DNA from: a virus
Reading direction: 5' to 3' (one strand)
Virus record (IMG/VR): IMGVR_UViG_3300044642_000407
Coordinates: 1 to 21,942 of that record
DNA: 21,942 bases
The notes under the pieces are model-generated. The model was not told the DNA's origin. It ran no database searches and saw only the letters and a program-made list of their open reading frames with translations. A program made the translations under genes and the position numbers. This document shows, in pieces, positions 13,639 to 21,204 of the stretch. Positions within the stretch are counted from its first letter, which is position 1, and each line of letters starts with the position of its first letter.

Positions 13639-13641
13639 AAT

Positions 13642-15573
13642 TTATAATTTTTTTCCGTAAACTACTTGGGGTATTGTTATACCAATAGGTAAAACACTTA
13701 ATGGATCCACCGCAATTTGTACCTGACCATTTTTTGTTTCTTCTTCATCAATTGCCCCAATTATTGCATCTGCCGCAGCTAAAAATAAATTTGGACTTCC
13801 ATCTGGCATAGGTCCTGTGGGTAATCCTAACTCATCAAATTTCTCTATAACTTTTAACATTGCTCTTGTTTTTGAAAACCCCGTTAAAACCCTACTTGCA
13901 ACCAACAAAGCATATGGTAAAGGTTTTTTTTGTGATTTTAGTGACTTTTCAACTAAACTTAAAACAGATAGTAAATCATCTATTACACTTTTACATTGTC
14001 TAAAATCTGTTACCATTTTTGTTATTAATGCAACTAAAGATAAAACCAACAATGATTTTTTTACAATCGATTCATCTTTTATATCCGCCAATATTGATTG
14101 AGTTAAAGCAATAATATCGGCCTTTATTATGTCAAAAAGTATCTTTACAAAAAGTGCCATTACTTTAGATGCTAATTGGACTATGTATGTTTTAAATTTT
14201 TTCGCAAATTCCATTAAAGAATTAACCGAATCTACAGTGTCCTGACCTAATGATTTAGCCATAATCATTATTGGTAGAATTGTTTTTGGGGATAATATTG
14301 TCATTAATAAAGCTCTTGGGTATTCTTTTAGGAAACTAAGATCTAAATTAAGACCCTTCCTTTCAAATGTTTTTGTAATATTTTCTGCCGCATTATTAAT
14401 TTCATTATTATTATTTGTACCAGGGTTAAATATTAAACTATCCAATGTGTCTAACACCGAATTCACCTCAACAGGTAATTTAACAGACCCACATTCCTCA
14501 AATTCAACAACACCTAATTTAATGTCAGAAACTACAGAATCAATATATCTTAAATCAACTTCAGTAAATTCAAAAAATGCATCGTCAACCACATCTGTTT
14601 GAGATATTTTTGCAACACCGGAGACATCAATTTCTTTGGTTTCATCAAAACACATCCCAAATATACGTTTCATAACCATTAAAAATTTCGTAAAGTCAAT
14701 CAGTTTTTTATCACCATCTTTTTTCTCTATTGAGATCGCACCTGTTAATTGATTTATTAAATTTGTGAATAAATACTTATAATCAATTATATCTATTGAG
14801 GAATAATAATCTTTGAAGAACTCCGATACTTTATTAGTATTATTTGATCTTGGTTTTAAATCTATTTTAAAAAAGTTACCCACAACCAAGTTACCATTAA
14901 TATCATTATAATTTTCCACATAAGTTATATCAAATAAGTCCTGAGTAGATGGGCCTTTATAATCAACTCCGGCAAATGACGGTGAAGAATACGGTACGTT
15001 AATATTTTGTATTCTATTATACAACTCTTTGTTCATTGAAAATGGAGTTGTATTATATGTTATTGGATCTTTTTCATAAGATACTTTACCAACCATATTA
15101 GATGGATCTTCTTTTAAAAGACCAACAAAATCAACGGCTCCCACTTTTATATAAAATGTGCTATTTGCGGGAAACTCTTGTTCTGATTCACACCCAACCG
15201 CCTTTACACCTAATTCTGAAACAATATCAAATATTTGAGGTTTTATTTGTTCAATTGCGGTAACAAATGTTTTTTTTAAATATTTTGTTGTTTTTGTGTC
15301 TCCACTTTTTTGAGTTAGAAATTTAATTTCTAACATTTGATCAAATTGAGTTTTAAAATCTTTTTGGAATTTTTGTTTTGCCTTTTCTGCGGATGATAAT
15401 TGTTTATTGGCGAATTTACCAAATTTACTTTCTAAACCACCACCCCAATCTTCAAATGAATCACCAGCTTTCTTTTCAAGTTTTTTAATATCTTTTTTTA
15501 CTTGATTATACTTTTGTTTTGTGGTTACTTCTTTCTTAATTTTTTTATATCCGTCATCTATATCTAATGGCAT
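13642..15573 (-). CDS. Large tail/hub-locus protein with hydrophobic helical region
   Basis: The 643-residue protein starts with a Lys-rich coiled-coil stretch (about 9-105). A mixed domain follows (about 110-370), then a long hydrophobic helical region with segments at about 421-442, 463-495 and 505-522, and a C-terminal tail rich in small residues ending QVVYGKKL. It lies upstream of the OB-fold hub gene in the tail cluster. Coiled coil plus hydrophobic helices is the usual make-up of tape-measure or hub-internal proteins, which travel through the tail and insert in the membrane. T4 gp29 (590 residues) combines hub and tape-measure roles and is a tempting comparison, but I see no direct similarity. 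A virion role is likely; the exact one is unknown. Confidence 0.6.
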   Translation of the reverse strand: MPLDIDDGYKKIKKEVTTKQKYNQVKKDIKKLEKKAGDSFEDWGGGLESKFGKFANKQLSSAEKAKQKFQKDFKTQFDQMLEIKFLTQKSGDTKTTKYLKKTFVTAIEQIKPQIFDIVSELGVKAVGCESEQEFPANSTFYIKVGAVDFVGLLKEDPSNMVGKVSYEKDPITYNTTPFSMNKELYNRIQNINVPYSSPSFAGVDYKGPSTQDLFDITYVENYNDINGNLVVGNFFKIDLKPRSNNTNKVSEFFKDYYSSIDIIDYKYLFTNLINQLTGAISIEKKDGDKKLIDFTKFLMVMKRIFGMCFDETKEIDVSGVAKISQTDVVDDAFFEFTEVDLRYIDSVVSDIKLGVVEFEECGSVKLPVEVNSVLDTLDSLIFNPGTNNNNEINNAAENITKTFERKGLNLDLSFLKEYPRALLMTILSPKTILPIMIMAKSLGQDTVDSVNSLMEFAKKFKTYIVQLASKVMALFVKILFDIIKADIIALTQSILADIKDESIVKKSLLVLSLVALITKMVTDFRQCKSVIDDLLSVLSLVEKSLKSQKKPLPYALLVASRVLTGFSKTRAMLKVIEKFDELGLPTGPMPDGSPNLFLAAADAIIGAIDEEETKNGQVQIAVDPLSVLPIGITIPQVVYGKKL

Positions 15574-15575
15574 AA

Positions 15576-15944
15576 TTATTTCATTTTATAATTTTTATCA
15601 TCAGAAATATCTTTATGTATTAAATTTTGGATTGTTTCGTCATCAAGATCCATATCGGATAAAGTAAAATCATCTTCTTTTTCCGTTGATTTTTGCCAAA
15701 TTTGAGCCTGTAATTTTGATAGTGATAATTTTTTCTCAACACAATCATTAATAATTTTTTGTTGTTTTTCAATAACAGGTCCAATAAGAGTCATGTCTTC
15801 CGGTTCTTTCATCATTGTCAACATCTTGTTTTGTATTCTAATTGCAGTATTTCTTTGTTCTACTAATTCATTGTAGATTTCCTGCATTAAGGATAACATT
15901 GAGTCCTTAGTTAAATTAATTGTTTTTTTACTTGGTCTTGGCAT
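15576..15944 (-). CDS. Small helical 122-aa protein of the tail cluster
   Basis: The product starts MPRPSKKTINLTKDSMLSLM and is mainly two long helices (about 15-48 and 60-85) with an acidic C-terminal third (DDFTLSDMDLDDETIQ). The helices are rich in Met, Gln and Leu and look like coiled coil. No enzyme motif, signal or membrane segment is seen. It is separated from the following 643-aa gene by only 2 nt and probably acts with it, for example as an assembly chaperone, but there is no sequence proof. The TATTTATA element lies 3 nt upstream of the ATG. Confidence 0.55.
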   Translation of the reverse strand: MPRPSKKTINLTKDSMLSLMQEIYNELVEQRNTAIRIQNKMLTMMKEPEDMTLIGPVIEKQQKIINDCVEKKLSLSKLQAQIWQKSTEKEDDFTLSDMDLDDETIQNLIHKDISDDKNYKMK

Positions 15945-15947
15945 ACT

Positions 15948-15955
15948 TATAAATA
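15948..15955 (-). promoter_or_regulatory. Candidate late promoter element TATTTATA (minus strand)
   Basis: On the minus strand AATATTTATAAGT runs directly into ATG 15944, with the octamer ending 3 nt before it and lying in the 20-nt gap after the sigma-factor gene. If transcription starts downstream of the octamer, this mRNA would be nearly leaderless, so the site may instead be a coincidence. Confidence 0.3.
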
Positions 15956-15964
15956 TTTGTTTTT

Positions 15965-16711
15965 TTATTTTAACAATTCCTGAACCATTTGAAAGTAAAC
16001 TTTCTTATATCTTTTAATCGAAGTTCTTATTTCTTTCGTACTTAAATTTGTCATTTCCCTTAATTCAAACAAGATGACATTTTTGTTAAATTTATTATTA
16101 CTTGTATCTAAAAATATATCATTATAATTTTCAAATATATCATATAACGCTTGTCCTAATTTAACTTCCTGTTCTGTGATTGCTTTCTCGCCCATTGAAT
16201 CTTTTAGTTTTATTAAAAACTTTTTAATTATTTCTTCTGTTGTAAGAGTGTCGTCATCAATATGATATATCATATCAGGACTATGTTGTAAATCGGCAGA
16301 TATATCTTCATAGGATATTTTTCTATTGGTTTCTTTTTGATCTTTCATTATTTGACCCATCAAATAATTTTTACAAATAGTACCAAAATAAGAATAGGCC
16401 TTTTTTTCTTTTGCCGGTTTAAACTTATCGATTTTTGTCATTAAAAATGAATGTGTGTCTATATGAATTTCCTCAAAATTCATATCTTTCCTATATAACT
16501 TATATCGTCTTATAATTGACGATATCATTTTGTCTAAGGGTATTCTTAAATAATTGTTATATATTCTATTTTTCTCATCCATTGTGGTTGCGGTTAGATA
16601 TTCTCTAACCGCATTTTCCTCAACTTCATCAAAATAATTATTTGATTTTGGTTTTCTACCCTTCTTTTTCGATCCATCAATATTATCTAATACATTTTCA
16701 TTTTCAGACAT
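15965..16711 (-). CDS. 55: Late-transcription RNA polymerase sigma factor, gp55-like
   Basis: The product resembles the small T4-type late sigma factor, which directs host RNA polymerase core to the octamer of late promoters. At 248 residues it is longer than T4 gp55 (185). A basic, AT-hook-like KKGRKPK lies at 16-22. The sigma region-2-like part follows: helices around IRRYKLYR (67-74), then FEEIHIDTHSFLMTKIDKFKP and AYSYFGTICKNYLMGQI (105-121), the segment that corresponds to core-binding and -10 recognition helices. The C-terminal helix (about 225-248, KEIRTSIKRYKKVYFQ) is basic; T4 gp55 has a C-terminal sliding-clamp contact, but I cannot confirm a match. The start overlaps the preceding glycosyltransferase stop by one base (TAATG). 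The presence of TATTTATA/TATAAATA elements in the window supports this role. Confidence 0.78.
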   Translation of the reverse strand: MSENENVLDNIDGSKKKGRKPKSNNYFDEVEENAVREYLTATTMDEKNRIYNNYLRIPLDKMISSIIRRYKLYRKDMNFEEIHIDTHSFLMTKIDKFKPAKEKKAYSYFGTICKNYLMGQIMKDQKETNRKISYEDISADLQHSPDMIYHIDDDTLTTEEIIKKFLIKLKDSMGEKAITEQEVKLGQALYDIFENYNDIFLDTSNNKFNKNVILFELREMTNLSTKEIRTSIKRYKKVYFQMVQELLK

Positions 16712-17517
16712 TAAATTTCTTGGGGTTCGTAATTTATTTCTCTTTGAGTATTAAAGAAATACTCCTTTTTGGCCGAATCTATCCAAAACTTAACTTCATC
16801 TTCGGAAAGACGATCTTCCCCATTTTTATAATTCCAAAAAATAGATCCTTCACGTAAGTTACTGTGTTTATAACCAATTTTTGGTACTGTCATAAATTTA
16901 ACTGAATTTTGAGTCATTCTTAATAAAAATTCATAACCAAATGTTAATTTAAAATTACTTTTAATCATTCCATATTCCACAAAAAGATCTTTTCTAATTA
17001 CCATTCCCGCAATTTGGAAATTTTGATATGTGTGTAATGTTTCGTTTGTTAATACCCCCATTTCTTCAGAAATATTAGCCGCAAAAGTGGCTTCATTTGT
17101 GAATCCAACAAATACACCTTTGTCGTCAACATCAACAACAATAGGTAAAAATGCCCCAACATTTGGATAGATGTCCATATAGTTTTTAACATTTTTAACC
17201 CAAATGTTTGCATATTCATCATCAAATTCAAAAATAGTAATCCAATTAGATGTTGCCAAACTAACACCATGATTAATCTGATCTGCAAAATTTGCTTCTT
17301 TTGTCCAAGATTCTAATTTAACATTTAAGTCACCAAAGTCAAAATCTTTTAAAACTTTAGTTAATAAATTTTCATCTGTGTGTACGATAATTAATTCATC
17401 AAATTGTTCTTTTTGTACTTTAATAGATTCAATTGCTTTATTTAAATATTCCTCAAAGAAACCAGACACCGCTGATTTAATTGGTAAAATTACTGAGATT
17501 GTGTTTTTATTTTTCAT
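16711..17517 (-). CDS. GT-A type (family 2-like) glycosyltransferase
   Basis: The 268-residue product begins with ISVILPIKSA (7-16), the usual first strand of GT-A enzymes. The nucleotide-sugar and metal site follows as ATSNWITIFEFDDEYANIW (88-106), with FDDE (98-101) in place of the DxD motif. IAGMVIRKDLF and FGYEFLLRMTQN match the acceptor-side region of family 2 enzymes. No signal peptide or membrane span is present, so it acts in the cytoplasm. It is separated by 1 nt from the GT-B gene upstream and overlaps the sigma-factor gene by one base. With the dehydratase and the fucosyltransferase-like gene it forms a sugar module. Likely substrates are virion proteins, phage DNA or host glycan precursors; the sequence does not decide. 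Confidence 0.75.
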   Translation of the reverse strand: MKNKNTISVILPIKSAVSGFFEEYLNKAIESIKVQKEQFDELIIVHTDENLLTKVLKDFDFGDLNVKLESWTKEANFADQINHGVSLATSNWITIFEFDDEYANIWVKNVKNYMDIYPNVGAFLPIVVDVDDKGVFVGFTNEATFAANISEEMGVLTNETLHTYQNFQIAGMVIRKDLFVEYGMIKSNFKLTFGYEFLLRMTQNSVKFMTVPKIGYKHSNLREGSIFWNYKNGEDRLSEDEVKFWIDSAKKEYFFNTQREINYEPQEI

Positions 17518-17518
17518 A

Positions 17519-18580
17519 TTATTCTATTGTTATAAATTTAGATAATTGGTCTTCAAAATTTTCAAGACGAGTGTTTATCATGTCACTAAATGTTTTAATA
17601 ACTTCTTCATTGAATTTTGTTAAATCAGTGTAATTAGAAATTGTTTTTTCCATTTCGGTATATAATGCTGGATTTAAATTATCCTCTAACCAATTTTGAA
17701 CAACGTCCGCAATAACATCAGTCAACATATTAGGGTTATTAATCCAAATACCATTATCTTCGTTCATCCATTCTGGTACTAAATTAGGGACCAAACCAAT
17801 TACAGGAATTCCCATTTTCATTGATTCCAATGGATATGTTCCAAATCCACTTGTTTGATCTACCCAAACTGATACAAAACTTTCATTCATTGCGTTTGCA
17901 AATTCACTTTCAGATAAACCTCTCATATCACGGAATGTAATCCATCTATATTGTGGGAATTTTGAATAAAATGTTTTAATTAAATTAACAGTATCTCTAT
18001 GTTCTCTAGTGTGAATTGAAATAATTGTTTTTGGTGGGAATTCTTGTTTTTTAAACACATCTGAAATAACAGGTGTAATTACACTAGATGAGATGTTTCT
18101 CATAACTGACCCAACATATTCTTTTTGTTTTTCAGAAGTTGTAATACATTTAAAGAAACCTAATTGAGACCATGTTTGACCAGGTTGTAATGTTTCAAAT
18201 ATGTGATCATAAGCTTGACACAACACAACTTTACCACAAGGTAATTTAGTAATTTGGTCCATAACAAAACCAAAAATTTCAGGAATGACAATTAGATCGT
18301 CAGGTGAAATTTCTAAGTTACTTCCCTCAATTGCTTTATGTGGTAATTCTGTCATATAGGTATCTCCTAACCAATCTGACACACCAAAGTATTCAGGTTT
18401 TTCATGTAAGATGATCGGGTTGTATCCGTCTGTTTTAAGAGCCATTGCCATTTGATAAATGTATCTAATGGATGCTCTTGCATTACCTTTGGTATCTTGT
18501 ACCACAAAATAAATTCTTGAGGTTTTATCCTTCATATTTTGGATTGACCTCTCTAACTTTGATATTTGTTCTTGATTCAT
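17519..18580 (-). CDS. GT-B type glycosyltransferase
   Basis: The 353-residue product has two Rossmann-like halves. The first contains SRIYFVVQDTKGNARASIRY (21-40), which looks like the acceptor-side domain of GT4-type enzymes. The second contains TIISIHTREHRD (185-196) and the donor-site segment FGTYPLESMKMGIPVIG (246-262), the hallmark 'PLExMxxGxPVIg' in which the Glu binds the donor nucleotide sugar. NGIWINN (276-282) follows as expected. No signal peptide is seen. It follows the small gene at 18585 with a 4-nt gap and precedes the GT-A gene by 1 nt. The acceptor is unknown. Confidence 0.78.
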   Translation of the reverse strand: MNQEQISKLERSIQNMKDKTSRIYFVVQDTKGNARASIRYIYQMAMALKTDGYNPIILHEKPEYFGVSDWLGDTYMTELPHKAIEGSNLEISPDDLIVIPEIFGFVMDQITKLPCGKVVLCQAYDHIFETLQPGQTWSQLGFFKCITTSEKQKEYVGSVMRNISSSVITPVISDVFKKQEFPPKTIISIHTREHRDTVNLIKTFYSKFPQYRWITFRDMRGLSESEFANAMNESFVSVWVDQTSGFGTYPLESMKMGIPVIGLVPNLVPEWMNEDNGIWINNPNMLTDVIADVVQNWLEDNLNPALYTEMEKTISNYTDLTKFNEEVIKTFSDMINTRLENFEDQLSKFITIE

Positions 18581-18584
18581 ATAT

Positions 18585-18854
18585 TTATAATTTATTTATT
18601 ATTTTTTTGAATAATAGTGTATTAAACGCAATTTTAAATGGTAGAGATGCTTCTGATGAATTCATCCCTAATTTTTCGTCTATCGTTTCATTTTCTGTCA
18701 TTATGGTTTCAATTAAATATTTAATTGTTTCATACTTAACAATATGGATATGATTTTCGGTTTCTCCCGTTGTCGTCATATCAGGGACAATTTTAGTATA
18801 CTCTTCTATTACATCTAAATCAAGGTAATAGTGATCTCCAAATACTTTAAACAT
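18585..18854 (-). CDS. Small 89-aa protein, unknown function
   Basis: I chose ATG at 18854 (MFKVFGDHYYLDLD) over an in-frame TTG two codons upstream. The product appears to have one beta hairpin (FGDHYYLDLDVIEEY, then HIHIVKYETIKYL) and two C-terminal helices, the last one hydrophobic and Lys-rich (LPFKIAFNTLLFKKIINKL). The gene overlaps the stop of the HAD-like gene by 8 nt, so translation is probably coupled to it. Its fixed place between a HAD-like gene and a glycosyltransferase gene hints at a partner role; nothing in the sequence proves it. Confidence 0.55.
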   Translation of the reverse strand: MFKVFGDHYYLDLDVIEEYTKIVPDMTTTGETENHIHIVKYETIKYLIETIMTENETIDEKLGMNSSEASLPFKIAFNTLLFKKIINKL

Positions 18855-19500
18855 TTTCAATAATTTTTGTTAATTTATCTTCAAATTCTGATAATGATTT
18901 AATTGTGTGTTCGGATTCAACATTTTTATTAAATTCTGTTTCGTATTTTATCACTATCTTATTAGAAGGTTTATTTAATAATAGGTCAGGATTAGCGGTA
19001 AGTAAAATGTCTACACCATTCCACATATCATTTTTTGTTACTTCACTATAAAAAAATACTTTTTCAAGTAAACAACCAAATTTAGATAAGAAAAATAATG
19101 AAGATGGTTTTGATCTACCTATTTCGTCCGACACAATCATTAAATCGTATTTATCTCTTAGGTTGTGATAAATATCATTTAAAATATTAAAAGTCATCAT
19201 TTCTGTAGATGGTGCGTGGCCAAAAAGTTCCATTGTATATTCTTCATACATAAAACTATATAATTCATCTTTAGATGGGAAGGAAAAATGATCTAACAAA
19301 TTTAACGATGTAACATCACTTAATTTTTCATATTTAAATGGATCGTCTAATAGTGTAACCTCAGTATTACCTGAAAGATCCATTAAATACGTTGGGTTAT
19401 TAGATTCAATTTCATCAATTAAATGTTTTTCGTAAAGTTGCGTGAACTTACCAATGGTGTCTCTTAACACCCCATTAATCTCAATCCCTATTCTCATCAT
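18847..19500 (-). CDS. HAD-like protein lacking the catalytic aspartates
   Basis: The 217-residue product opens with MMRIGIEINGVLRDT. HAD phosphatases have DxDGVL here, with the first Asp as the nucleophile; this protein has EINGVL (E7-I8-N9), so both Asp are changed. Motif II is present as LMIVSDE, motif III as SKPSSLFFLSKFG with the Lys kept. Motif IV, normally an Asp pair as in 'DD-P--', reads ILLTANPDLL. The fold is therefore likely retained while phosphoryl transfer is probably lost. It may act as a binding or regulatory protein. It overlaps the phoH gene by 20 nt and the next small gene by 8 nt. ATG-ATG gives two possible starts. The alternative, an active enzyme using Glu, seems less likely. 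Confidence 0.65.
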   Translation of the reverse strand: MMRIGIEINGVLRDTIGKFTQLYEKHLIDEIESNNPTYLMDLSGNTEVTLLDDPFKYEKLSDVTSLNLLDHFSFPSKDELYSFMYEEYTMELFGHAPSTEMMTFNILNDIYHNLRDKYDLMIVSDEIGRSKPSSLFFLSKFGCLLEKVFFYSEVTKNDMWNGVDILLTANPDLLLNKPSNKIVIKYETEFNKNVESEHTIKSLSEFEDKLTKIIENV

Positions 19501-20218
19501 ACTTACTAAGGATTTTACTAATTAATGGATTTCTTACGTTTTTAGCGTCTCTAAAATCATATACTCCAATATCTCTAACATCTTTAAATCTTTGGATTGC
19601 ATCGTAAAGACCTGATTGTTTTTTGTCTTTATATCTATCAGTTTGTTCAAGGTCACCTGAGATAAAGAATTTACTGTTGAAACCAATTCTTGTTAACAAA
19701 AGTTTCATTTGATTTGGTGTTGAATTCTGAGCTTCTTCAAATACTAGTATTGAATTATCAATATTCATCCCTCTCATAAATGCTAACGCAAATACCTCAA
19801 TAACCTCAGCCTCTTTTAATTTTTCTCTAGCATCTTTACCAATAATTTTATTTAATAGATAGTATGATGGAAAAATGTATGGGTCTAATTTTTCCTCAAG
19901 GTTACCCGGTAAAGAACCTAACTTTTCTTCGGCCTCAACCGCAGGTCTTACAATGATAATCTTCTCATATGAGTTATTTGGGTCCATAAGTAAATCAACC
20001 GCAGCTTTCATTGCAATGTAACTTTTTCCAACACCCGCAGGTCCTGACGCAACAGTTATCTGATTATTTTTTAATATGTTATAATACTCTTCTTGATGAT
20101 CAGATAAAAATTTGTTTTTTTGTTTTTTCTTAATAACTGAATTAATAAAGTCCTTTCTTGATATCAAAGGATTTGTTGTTTCTTCAGTTGTCTGAGGTGT
20201 TTTTCTTCTTGTTGCCAT
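19481..20218 (-). CDS. phoH: PhoH-family P-loop ATPase
   Basis: The 245-residue protein carries the full PhoH set: Walker A GPAGVGKS (59-66), the family segment VRPAVEAEEKLGSLPGNLEEK (90-110), Walker B ILVFEEAQN (157-165) and GDLEQTDR (188-195). The Walker B acidic pair is Glu-Glu instead of the usual Asp-Glu. The N-terminal 40 residues are basic and low-complexity. PhoH proteins are common in phages, often counted as auxiliary or nucleic-acid related; the PhoH2 type is an RNA helicase, and no PIN domain is seen here. Expression in the same series as sigma factor and sugar genes suggests mid/late timing. Family membership is clear, function is not. Confidence 0.9.
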   Translation of the reverse strand: MATRRKTPQTTEETTNPLISRKDFINSVIKKKQKNKFLSDHQEEYYNILKNNQITVASGPAGVGKSYIAMKAAVDLLMDPNNSYEKIIIVRPAVEAEEKLGSLPGNLEEKLDPYIFPSYYLLNKIIGKDAREKLKEAEVIEVFALAFMRGMNIDNSILVFEEAQNSTPNQMKLLLTRIGFNSKFFISGDLEQTDRYKDKKQSGLYDAIQRFKDVRDIGVYDFRDAKNVRNPLISKILSKYDENRD

Positions 20219-20231
20219 TAATTTTTATTTA

Positions 20232-21203
20232 TTATTTATTTAAGATATTTAACCAATATTCTATCATTTCGTCCAACATAGTTTCAAATGTATATCTTGG
20301 TGACCAATTAGTGAATTCTCTTAATTTTTTTGAGTCGCCTTTAAGATCGTTAAGTTCTTCAGGTCTATAAAATTTCTCATCTTGTTTAATATATTTTGTC
20401 CAATCCAATTCTAATTTATTAAAAACGTATTCAACTAGATCTTTAACCGAGTGGGATATACCTGTAGAACACACAAAATCATCCGACTTATCTAATTGTA
20501 AAATCATCCACATTGCTTCAACATAATCCTTAGCATGACCCCAATCTCTTGTTGCGTCTAAATTACCCAACTTAAGTTCGTTACTTAACCCTAATTTAAT
20601 TTTAACGGCTTCTTTGCAAACTTTGTTAGTAACAAAATTTGTACCTCGTCTTGGTGATTCATGGTTGAATAATATTCCGTTAGAGATAAACATCCCATAT
20701 GAATTTCTATAATTACGGGATATATTATAACTAAAAACTTTAGCACATCCGTAAGGTGAAACAGGGCTCATTGGTGTTGACTCTCTTTGGTAACCGTCTT
20801 CATCAATATTATTACCAAACATTTCTGAAGATGATGCCTGATAAATTTTTATTTTTGGGTTAATTAATTTAACCGCCTCTAAAACATTTAATGTTCCTAA
20901 GCCAGTTACGTTTGCGGTATATATTGGTTGATCAAAAGATATTCTAACGTGAGATTGTGCCGCTAAATTATATATTTCGTCTGGGTTTATTTCACTTATA
21001 ATCCTAATTAACGATGAAAGATCGGTTAGGTCGGCATAGTGAAATTTTATTTTTTCAAATACATTATCTAATCTAGATGTTTGATTTTCAGACACTGAAT
21101 TTCTTTTTAAAGTTCCGTGAACCTCATAACCTTTATCTAAAAGAAATTCGGCTAAATATGAACCATCTTGACCATTTATGCCGGTAATTAATGCTTTTTT
21201 CAT
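20232..21203 (-). CDS. gmd: GDP-mannose 4,6-dehydratase
   Basis: This short-chain dehydrogenase/reductase family enzyme converts GDP-D-mannose to GDP-4-keto-6-deoxy-D-mannose, the precursor of GDP-L-fucose, GDP-rhamnose and GDP-perosamine. The sequence shows the NADP-binding GINGQDGSYL (8-17) specific to GMD, LKRNSVSENQTSRL, and NLAAQSHV (79-86). The active-site ASSSEMFG follows (123-130, with Ser where Thr is usual) and the YGCAK catalytic pair (Tyr151, Lys155). FNHESPRRG and the LGNLDATRDWGHAKDYVEAMW block are also strictly GMD-like. The 323-residue length is slightly shorter than bacterial enzymes (about 340-370). It ends 13 nt before phoH and is 1 nt downstream of the fucosyltransferase-like gene, so it probably feeds that enzyme. 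No epimerase/reductase gene is in the window. Confidence 0.94.
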   Translation of the reverse strand: MKKALITGINGQDGSYLAEFLLDKGYEVHGTLKRNSVSENQTSRLDNVFEKIKFHYADLTDLSSLIRIISEINPDEIYNLAAQSHVRISFDQPIYTANVTGLGTLNVLEAVKLINPKIKIYQASSSEMFGNNIDEDGYQRESTPMSPVSPYGCAKVFSYNISRNYRNSYGMFISNGILFNHESPRRGTNFVTNKVCKEAVKIKLGLSNELKLGNLDATRDWGHAKDYVEAMWMILQLDKSDDFVCSTGISHSVKDLVEYVFNKLELDWTKYIKQDEKFYRPEELNDLKGDSKKLREFTNWSPRYTFETMLDEMIEYWLNILNK

Positions 21204-21204
21204 T

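Noticed and set aside
18582-18589. TATAAATA on the minus strand just before the GT-B glycosyltransferase gene
   Set aside because: It ends one base before the ATG and overlaps the stop of the preceding gene, so a transcript starting from it could not include the start codon normally. I count it in the motif survey but do not list it as a promoter for that gene.
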